Below, in pieces: positions 58,493 to 64,000 of a stretch of DNA of 64,000 nt. Under the pieces are notes generated by a model that searched no databases, had not been told where the DNA came from, and saw only the letters and a program-made list of their open reading frames with translations. The stretch comes from Anaerolinea sp. (GTDB lineage Bacteria; Chloroflexota; Limnocylindria; Limnocylindrales; CSP1-4): positions 1 to 64,000 of the forward strand of contig PNKK01000014.1 in NCBI GenBank assembly GCA_013822395.1. The letters are read 5' to 3'. The translations under genes and the position numbers were made by a program. Positions within the stretch are counted from its first letter, which is position 1, and every line of letters begins with the position of its first letter.

Positions 58493-59238
58493 CCGCCGTG
58501 GTGGATCGACTCCGGACCCTGCCCAGCTGGCAGGTGACGCTGACGGGCGCGCTCTTCGTCCTCGGCTTCCTCATCGCGGCGCAACTCGCCGCCGAGGGAC
58601 CGCGGGTGCGCTACACGAGCCAGGAGCGCGCCCCGCTCATCGAGACGGCGCTCCAGCTGGAGCAGCAGCGGGACACCCTCCAGGCGCGGATCCTCGAGCT
58701 CCGCGCCCGGATCGTGGAGCTCGAGGGTCAGGAGCCCGGCTCGGTCGCCCTCGTGAGCGAGCTGAACGCCGCCCTCGAGCAGGCTCGGATCGCCGGCGGC
58801 CTCGTCCAGCTCGCCGGACCCGGGATCGTGTTCCGGCTCGAGGATGCCGAGAACCCCGCCGGCGCGAGCGACGCGCTCGTCACGGCCCGTGATCTCCGGA
58901 CGCTTGTCCAGGAGCTCTGGCTTGCCGGCGCGGAGGCCGTGTCGATCAATGGCGAGCGGGTGACCACGGGGACCGCCGTCCTCGACATCGGCAACGCGAT
59001 CCTCGCCAACTCGGCATACCTCACACCGCCCTACCAGGTGAACGCGATCGGGCCGCCCGAGCTCTATGACCGCCTGACGAGCTCGGCCTCGTTCGTAGAG
59101 TTCGTCCGCGCCCGAATCGAGCCATACGGGCTCCGCCTGTCGTTTGCAGAGCTCGACTCGGTCACCGTCCCGGCCTATGCGGGTGCCATCCGCACCCGGT
59201 ACGCGCGGCCGGAGCCTTCGGCGAGCCCGCGGCCATGA
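58489..59238 (+). CDS. DUF881 family protein 1
   Basis: A 249-residue protein with one N-terminal membrane helix (VTLTGALFVLGFLIAAQLA, about residues 17-35), an extracytoplasmic coiled coil (LIETALQLEQQRDTLQARILELRARIVELEGQ) and the DUF881 domain (VQLAGPGIVFRLEDAE, LVTARDLRTLVQELWLAGAEAVSINGERVTTGTAVLDIGNAILAN, PPYQVNAIGPPELYDRLTS). DUF881 proteins are common in Actinobacteria and Firmicutes, with unknown function at the cell envelope. ATG overlaps the peptidase stop and the stop overlaps the second DUF881 gene. Confidence 0.9.
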   Translation: MTAVVDRLRTLPSWQVTLTGALFVLGFLIAAQLAAEGPRVRYTSQERAPLIETALQLEQQRDTLQARILELRARIVELEGQEPGSVALVSELNAALEQARIAGGLVQLAGPGIVFRLEDAENPAGASDALVTARDLRTLVQELWLAGAEAVSINGERVTTGTAVLDIGNAILANSAYLTPPYQVNAIGPPELYDRLTSSASFVEFVRARIEPYGLRLSFAELDSVTVPAYAGAIRTRYARPEPSASPRP

Positions 59239-59909
59239 CCAGCTCGCGCCAGCGCTGGGCCATCACACTTGTCGCGGCCGTCCTCGGCCTGCTCGTCGTG
59301 GCCCAGCTGCGGGCACAGGGCGCGAACCCGGGCCTCAGCAACCTGTCCGCCCAGGAGCTGACCCTCGTCATCGCCAACGTCAACACTCGGAATGAGCAGC
59401 TCCGCGCCGAGGTCGCCGCCCTCGATCGCCAGCTCACCTCCCTGACCGAGGCGCAGAGCCGGGGCGAGAGTGCGCTCGGCCAGCTCCGCTCCGACCTCGC
59501 GGCGCTCGAGGCGTGGGCGGGCCTGACCGCCGTGGTGGGCCCCGGTGTCTCGATCCGCATCTCCGGCGAGATCGGCGGGGAGGGAATCGAGGACCTCCTC
59601 AACGAGCTTCGGAACGCAGGTGCGGAGGCGATTGCGGTCGAGGGCGTCCGGGTTGTACCTGGGACGGTCGTCTACGGCGCGCCGGGCGAGCTGTCGGTCG
59701 AGAACACTCCCCTCCCGGACGGCTTCGAGATCAGGGCGATCGGCAGCCCGCAGATCCTCACCGGTACCCTCACGCGGAGCGGTGGCGTCATCGCCCAGCT
59801 CGGGGCGACCTATCCGGATGCGACCATCAGCGTCACGCCGCTCGATTCGGTGTCGATCCCGGCGACCGACCGCGATCTCGTGCCCAGCGATGCTCAGCCG
59901 AGCCTCTGA
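59235..59909 (+). CDS. DUF881 family protein 2
   Basis: Paralogue of the preceding protein, 224 residues, with the same plan: membrane helix (WAITLVAAVLGLLVVAQLRA), coiled coil (LTLVIANVNTRNEQLRAEVAALDRQLTSLTE) and the DUF881 domain (AVVGPGVSIRISGEIGGEGIEDLLNELRNAGAEAIAVEGVRV, then FEIRAIGSPQILTGTLTRSGGVIAQL). The similarity of the final LDSVSIPA with LDSVTVPA of protein 1 supports a tandem duplication. The two may form a hetero-oligomer. Translation is coupled to protein 1 by a 4-bp overlap. Confidence 0.9.
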   Translation: MTSSRQRWAITLVAAVLGLLVVAQLRAQGANPGLSNLSAQELTLVIANVNTRNEQLRAEVAALDRQLTSLTEAQSRGESALGQLRSDLAALEAWAGLTAVVGPGVSIRISGEIGGEGIEDLLNELRNAGAEAIAVEGVRVVPGTVVYGAPGELSVENTPLPDGFEIRAIGSPQILTGTLTRSGGVIAQLGATYPDATISVTPLDSVSIPATDRDLVPSDAQPSL

Positions 59910-59915
59910 TACGCT
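59910..59915 (+). promoter_or_regulatory. -10 box (TACGCT) for a leaderless DUF951 transcript
   Basis: TACGCT begins one base after the DUF881 stop codon and ends 7 nt before ATG 59923, so an internal promoter is likely despite the tight spacing. Confidence 0.5.
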
Positions 59916-59922
59916 CGGCTCC

Positions 59923-60171
59923 ATGACCACCCGCCCTGTCCTCGAGCTGCTGCTGGGCGACATCGTGCGGCTCCGACGGACCCATCCATGCGGTGGAGCC
60001 ACGTGGATGGTGGACCGGCTCGGCGCGGATATCGGGTTGCGCTGCCGGACCTGTGGTCGGCATGTCCTCCTCGAGCGGCGGCTTCTCGAGTCTCGGTTCG
60101 CCGGGTTCGTGGAGCGCGGCGATCCGGCGATCACGGCGGCCGCTCGGCCCGGCCCGACTTCCGCCGCGTGA
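59923..60171 (+). CDS. DUF951 family zinc-ribbon-like protein
   Basis: A small cytosolic protein of 82 residues. The family core is unmistakable: LLGDIVRLRRTHPCGGATWMVDRLGADIGLRCRTCGRHVLLERRLLESRF, with Cys at HPCGG and a C-x2-C pair. In other bacteria (Firmicutes YyzM-like) the gene often lies near ychF or parB; function is unknown but nucleic-acid binding has been proposed. A 20-residue Ala/Pro tail follows. The stop overlaps the GTG of the MFS gene. Confidence 0.9.
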   Translation: MTTRPVLELLLGDIVRLRRTHPCGGATWMVDRLGADIGLRCRTCGRHVLLERRLLESRFAGFVERGDPAITAAARPGPTSAA

Positions 60172-61619
60172 CGCTCGAGCCGCCGGTGGCAGCCGGCGCG
60201 ACGGGCACCGCGGCCGTTCTCCGGAACCGTCCCTTCCTGCTCCTCTGGCTCTCACAGCTGGCCACACAGGTCGGCTCGAACATGGTCCTTTACGGGTTGA
60301 CGGTCATCGTCCTGGAGTCGACGAACCTGAGCTCCGCCGTCAGCGCGCTCTTCCTGACGTTCCTGGTCCCCGCGGTCCTGCTGTCCGCGGTTGCGGGGGT
60401 CTACGTCGACCGCGTGGACCGACGCCTCGTGCTGGTTCTCACGAACGTCCTCCGGGCCGCGGCGATGGTCGCGATCTGGTGGGTCGGGGGCAACGTCGGG
60501 CTCATTCTGCTGCTCAACATCGCCGTATCGGTCATCACGGTGTTCTTCGCCCCGGCCGAGGCGGCGATGATCCCGTACCTCGTCCCGCGCCACCAGCTCG
60601 TCAGCGCCAACGGCCTGTTCACGCTCACGCTCAACGGCGCCTTCGCCCTCGGGTACGCCCTGCTCGGGCCGCTCGTGGTGAAGGTCTCCGGTGGGCCGGA
60701 GCCGGTGCTGCTCGTCGTCGCCTTCCTGTACGGGATGGCGGCCCTCTTCTGCCTTACCCTCCCATCGAGCCCCCCCGCCCGCATCGAAGGCGAGGCGGCC
60801 GGCGATGCCGTTCACGAGGCCGGCGAGGCGGTCCAGGGGACGTTCGCGCAGCTCGCGGAGGGGATGGCGTACATTCGGACCAACCGCGCCATCGGCTGGT
60901 CGCTCATCTACCTCGGGATCGCCGCCTCGCTCGTCGGCGTCATCGGTGTCCTGGGGCCGGATTTCGCGGCGGACACGCTGGGCCTGGGGGCCGAGGATCT
61001 GTTCGTCGTCGTGCTCCCGCTCGGGATCGGGATCGTGATGGGCGTCCTGCTTCTGAACTCGTATGGGCGGTACGTCCCTCGGCGGCGGGCAATCGAGGGC
61101 GGCCTGATCGCCCTGGGGGTCCTGCTCGCGGTGATGACGATCGCCGGACCGCTGAGTCGGGCCCTCCAGCGCGTTCAGGCGCCGCTCGTCGACCTGTCAG
61201 CGGTGACCTCCCTGATCGCGGTCGTCACTGCCATGGCGTTCGTCGCCGGGATCGCCTACGGGATCGTGGCGATCAGCAGCCAGACGCAGCTGCAGGAGGA
61301 TCTGCCGGAAGAGGTCCGGGGCCGGGTCTTCGGGGTCCTGAACATGCTCGTCTCGGTGGGGAGCTTCCTGCCCATCATCATCGTCGGTCCGATCTCCGAC
61401 CTCGTTGGAACGACGACGGTGATTCTGGTCGTTGCGACCGGGATCTTCCTGTCCGGTCTCGTCTCGATCGTCCGGCGGGGACCACTCGCCCCGGCTGAGG
61501 AGATGGCGACGGCGGGGATGATGGTGCCCGGCACCGCCGTGGATCCGATCGGGGTCGCAATGCGGACGGACGAGCGCCACCGCTCGACGCCGGACGATCC
61601 GGAGGACTTCGGTGAGTGA
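60168..61619 (+). CDS. MFS transporter (EntS/MacrolIde-efflux-like exporter)
   Basis: A 483-residue major facilitator with about 12 helices. The N-terminal half has FLLLWLSQLATQVGSNMVLYGLTVIVLE, VAGVYVDRVDRRLVLVLTNVLRA (the loop 2-3 motif A, D-R-x-D-R-R) and FAPAEAAMIPYLVPRHQLVSANGL, typical of the enterobactin/macrolide exporter branch. The C-terminal half includes QEDLPEEVRGRVFGVLNM, also typical. A 35-residue polar tail ends the protein. Start GTG 60168 overlaps the DUF951 stop; its stop overlaps the glycosyltransferase GTG. Substrate unknown. Confidence 0.9.
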   Translation: MTLEPPVAAGATGTAAVLRNRPFLLLWLSQLATQVGSNMVLYGLTVIVLESTNLSSAVSALFLTFLVPAVLLSAVAGVYVDRVDRRLVLVLTNVLRAAAMVAIWWVGGNVGLILLLNIAVSVITVFFAPAEAAMIPYLVPRHQLVSANGLFTLTLNGAFALGYALLGPLVVKVSGGPEPVLLVVAFLYGMAALFCLTLPSSPPARIEGEAAGDAVHEAGEAVQGTFAQLAEGMAYIRTNRAIGWSLIYLGIAASLVGVIGVLGPDFAADTLGLGAEDLFVVVLPLGIGIVMGVLLLNSYGRYVPRRRAIEGGLIALGVLLAVMTIAGPLSRALQRVQAPLVDLSAVTSLIAVVTAMAFVAGIAYGIVAISSQTQLQEDLPEEVRGRVFGVLNMLVSVGSFLPIIIVGPISDLVGTTTVILVVATGIFLSGLVSIVRRGPLAPAEEMATAGMMVPGTAVDPIGVAMRTDERHRSTPDDPEDFGE

Positions 61620-63156
61620 CGGCCTGGGCACGGAGCGGTCGACCCCGGACGATGCCGGGCTCGACGCTGGACTTCGCCCCGCCAGCGAGAGTGCGACACG
61701 CGAGCCGACGCCGACGCCGACGGCCTGGCGCGTGGCCGCCCTCGGGACGCTCGCGGGAGGGCTGGCGCTGGGCGCGACCGCGGCCGCGGGCGGTGGAGCG
61801 CGCTGGCTCGTCGCCGGCTCGATCGGTGTCGTTGTCGCGGGCCTGACGCCGATCCTGGGTGCCAGCCGGCGACCGCCCATCCCGCCGGACCCCGCGCCGC
61901 TGGATCCATCGGCACCCCTGCCCACGATCAGCGTCGTGGTGGCGGGCCGGGACGAGGCGAACGTCCTCCCGCAGCTCGTCGCCGATGTCGCGGCGCAGGA
62001 CCACCGGGACGTGGACGGACGGCCCCGATTCGAGCTCGTCATCGTCGACGACCGCTCCACGGACGGGACGGCGGACGCCGTTCTGGCGGCCGCCGAGGCC
62101 CACGGAATCGCCGAGGTCACGACGGTGATTCGCCGCGACGGCGACCACCTGCCCGACGGCAAGGGTGCGGCGCTCACGGCCGCCCAACCGGACCGCTGTC
62201 GGGGCGACGTCGTCCTCGTCCTCGACGCGGACGCGCGGATCGGGGACGGGTTCCTCCGGCGGCTCGCGGCGTACGTTGCCGCGGGCGCCGACGCGGTGAC
62301 CGCGCGGCGGCGGATCCTGCATGCCGACTCCTCGTGGCTCGCCGGCGCGCAGGCGGACGAGCAGACCCAGGACGGAGAGCTCCAGCGGGGGCGCTGGGCA
62401 TCGGGCGGCTGTTCAGAATTTCGCGGCAATGGGATCGCCATTCGTCGCTCGCTCCTCGCCTCGGTCGGGGGCTGGCGGGCGTCCGCCCTGACCGAGGACA
62501 TCGATCTGTCCAGTCGGATCGCGGCGGCGCACGGGATCACGGTCGCCTGGGCCCTGGATCTCGAGGTCTGGGAGGAGCCGGTGCGCACCTGGTCGGGTCT
62601 CTGGCGTCAGCGCGTGCGCTGGAGCGAGGGCGCCATCCGCCGCCTGTTCGAGCACGGCCCGGCGGTGCTCGCGAGCTCGCACCTGTCGATCCGGGCGCGG
62701 CTCGACTTCGCCGCCTACGGGGCGCAGCTCCTCGCGCCCCCGCTCGTCCTCGGCGCCGTGCTCGGGGCGTTTGCGACTGGCAACGCCGGAGCGGCCGGGG
62801 CCCTCGTGGGGACCTACCTGGCCGCCGGCGGGATCCTCGCCTTCGATGGGCTCCGCTGGGACTCGGCGCCGGGCGGCGGCCCGCTGCCGATGGGGGAACG
62901 GCTTGGCCGGTCGGCTCGCGCTGCGCTCTTCGGCGCGGTCTGGCTGGCGGCCGTGCCGGGTGCCCTGTGGCGCCTCACGACACGCCGTGGAGCGGTGCGC
63001 TACGACAAGATGCCGCACGCTGGCGGCGGGTTCGCCGGCCCGGCCGGCACGGTCGACGCCGGCGCAGCCGGCGAGGCCGGCACCGCCATCGAGTTCGAGT
63101 CAGCGGGCCTTGAGCGATCATCCGGTGCGCTCGGGACAACGGGAGCTCCCCGGTGA
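61612..63156 (+). CDS. Membrane-associated family 2 glycosyltransferase
   Basis: A 514-residue processive-type GT2. Two N-terminal helices (about residues 36-55 and 62-76) precede the GT-A domain: ISVVVAGRDEANVLPQLV, FELVIVDDRSTDGTADAV (first Asp pair), VVLVLDADARIGDGFLRRLA (DxD-like DAD), ALTEDIDLSSRIAA (catalytic ED) and the RQRVRWSEG (Q/R-x-x-R-W) motif. Two to three C-terminal helices follow. This order is that of CrtQ-, hopanoid- or cellulose-synthase-like GT2 enzymes that act on membrane lipids or polymers. GTG 61612 overlaps the MFS stop. Sugar and acceptor unknown. Confidence 0.9.
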   Translation: MSDGLGTERSTPDDAGLDAGLRPASESATREPTPTPTAWRVAALGTLAGGLALGATAAAGGGARWLVAGSIGVVVAGLTPILGASRRPPIPPDPAPLDPSAPLPTISVVVAGRDEANVLPQLVADVAAQDHRDVDGRPRFELVIVDDRSTDGTADAVLAAAEAHGIAEVTTVIRRDGDHLPDGKGAALTAAQPDRCRGDVVLVLDADARIGDGFLRRLAAYVAAGADAVTARRRILHADSSWLAGAQADEQTQDGELQRGRWASGGCSEFRGNGIAIRRSLLASVGGWRASALTEDIDLSSRIAAAHGITVAWALDLEVWEEPVRTWSGLWRQRVRWSEGAIRRLFEHGPAVLASSHLSIRARLDFAAYGAQLLAPPLVLGAVLGAFATGNAGAAGALVGTYLAAGGILAFDGLRWDSAPGGGPLPMGERLGRSARAALFGAVWLAAVPGALWRLTTRRGAVRYDKMPHAGGGFAGPAGTVDAGAAGEAGTAIEFESAGLERSSGALGTTGAPR

Positions 63157-64000
63157 GCGCGCCGCCTCAGCGCGTCGCAGTGATCTTCACCGGCGGAACG
63201 ATCTCGATGCGGATGGACTCGATCGCCGGCGGCAACGTGCCGAGCCTGAGCGGCGCTGACATCCTCGCTCGCTCTCCGGGCCTGGACCGCGTGGCGCAGG
63301 TGCTCCCGATCGACCTCGGGCGGACCCCGGCGAGTCACTTCACGTTCCCCCAGCTCTTCCAGATCGCCGACGCGATCCGAACCGCGCAGGACGACCCGAC
63401 GATCGACGGCGTCGTCGTGGTCCAGGGGACGGACGTGATCGAGGAGACGGCGCTCTTCTGGGATCTCCTGCTCGATTCCGGGAAGCCCGTCGTGGTGACC
63501 GGCGCCATGCGCTCGGCATCGGAACCGAATGACGACGGCCCGGCAAACCTCCGCGACGCAGTCCGCTGCGCCGCCGAGCCCGGCCTTCGGGACGAGGGCG
63601 TGGTGGTGGTCCTCGCCGGGTCGATCGACCCCGCGGACGACGTCACCAAGACCCACGCCAGCGCCCTCGACGCGCTCCGGAGTCTCAACGACGGGCCACT
63701 CGGGAGCGTGGGATCGGACGGCGTCAGGATCGCTCGGCGACGGGGCTGGCGCCGGCACGTCGCCACGACGGTGGCCGCGGAGCGGGTCCGCCTGCTGGTC
63801 GCGCATGTCGCGATGGATGGCTCGCTCGTGGATGCGGCGGTGGCGGCCGGCATGGACGGGCTCGTCGTCGAGGCGACCGGCGCCGGCAATACGTCGGCGC
63901 ACCTCCTGGAGGCGGCCGTCCGGGCGATGGCAATGGGGATTCCAGTTGTCCTCACCACCCGTTGTCCCGCCGGGGCGGCGGGCACGGGCTATGCCTTTTC
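63153..64000 (+). CDS. L-asparaginase-family protein, truncated by the window edge
   Basis: Starts at GTG 63153, overlapping the GT2 stop by four bases, and runs open to position 64000 (282 codons visible). The asparaginase signature 1 is VIFTGGTISMRMDS with the nucleophile Thr13; signature 2 reads VVVQGTDVIEETALFWDLLL (GTD with the second catalytic Thr and Asp), then PVVVTGAMRSASEPNDDGPANLRDAV and the lysine in DDVTKTHASALDAL. The C-terminal domain begins with ERVRLLVAHVAMDGSLVDAAVAAGMDGLVVEATGAGN. No signal peptide, so a cytosolic type I enzyme is expected. The remaining 40-50 residues lie outside the window. Confidence 0.92.
   Translation, partial: MSAPPQRVAVIFTGGTISMRMDSIAGGNVPSLSGADILARSPGLDRVAQVLPIDLGRTPASHFTFPQLFQIADAIRTAQDDPTIDGVVVVQGTDVIEETALFWDLLLDSGKPVVVTGAMRSASEPNDDGPANLRDAVRCAAEPGLRDEGVVVVLAGSIDPADDVTKTHASALDALRSLNDGPLGSVGSDGVRIARRRGWRRHVATTVAAERVRLLVAHVAMDGSLVDAAVAAGMDGLVVEATGAGNTSAHLLEAAVRAMAMGIPVVLTTRCPAGAAGTGYAF

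Overview
The window is GC-rich (about 70 percent by eye) bacterial chromosomal DNA, nearly all of it coding on the + strand in tightly overlapping gene strings. Gene content and order (efp, xseA-xseB, dxs, tlyA-nadK-recN-xerD, scpA-scpB-rluB, cmk-plsC, ispH, der-gpsA, nrdR-dcd, cysS) together with an ETF:menaquinone-oxidoreductase-type electron chain, a DUF951 protein and DUF881 proteins suggest a Chloroflexota bacterium, perhaps of the Limnocylindria type. This is an inference from families, not a database result. Many genes appear leaderless: a TANNNT -10 box lies 6-7 nt before the start codon.

Layout. 1-8 kb: M24 peptidase, a lipoprotein with an internal duplication, EF-P with Arg at the loop tip, exonuclease VII subunits with a 49-residue membrane protein between them, a multi-pass membrane protein, a frameshifted cyclase-like remnant and dxs. 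8.0-8.7 kb: a gene-free repeat-rich stretch. 8.7-25.6 kb: housekeeping strings (tlyA, nadK, recN, xerD; a PH/SHOCT membrane protein; a site-2 protease homologue; HD protein, scpA, scpB, rluB; an ABC-2 exporter; a cmk-plsC fusion; ispH; der-gpsA). 25.7-26.9 kb: tRNA-Pro followed by nested palindromes, a cupin, repeats and a small membrane protein. 27.3-33.5 kb: PLP decarboxylase, DUF4332-like protein, a CBS-domain site-2 protease homologue with HDxxH, and moeA-moaC-moaB. 33.5-38.9 kb: membrane Fe-S ETF:quinone oxidoreductase, acyl-CoA dehydrogenase and EtfB-EtfA, i.e. beta-oxidation electrons to the quinone pool. 39-41.8 kb: nrdR with two NrdR boxes, dcd, a metallo-beta-lactamase-fold hydrolase and a glutaredoxin-like protein. 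41.9-43.2 kb: tRNA-Arg, its terminator and a truncated NrfD/HybB-like fragment.

43.3-51.8 kb is a peptide/amide scavenging region: an arginase-family hydrolase, then a complete Dpp-type importer (binding protein, two permeases, two ATPases) with a proline-iminopeptidase-like hydrolase embedded between the ATPase genes and an acetamidase/formamidase at the end. 52-55 kb has two small ORFs, a glycosyltransferase whose N-terminus resembles the C-terminal tail of CysRS, and cysS itself, converging on it. 55.3-64 kb has an orphan secreted family-5 binding protein, a gluzincin peptidase, two DUF881 proteins, DUF951, an MFS exporter, a membrane GT2 glycosyltransferase and an asparaginase cut by the right edge.

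I did not find a CRISPR array, complete insertion sequence, phage region, rRNA or recognised defence system. The most unexplained structures are the palindrome cluster after tRNA-Pro, the CysRS-tail glycosyltransferase, the HDxxH protease homologue and the leaderless promoter architecture.
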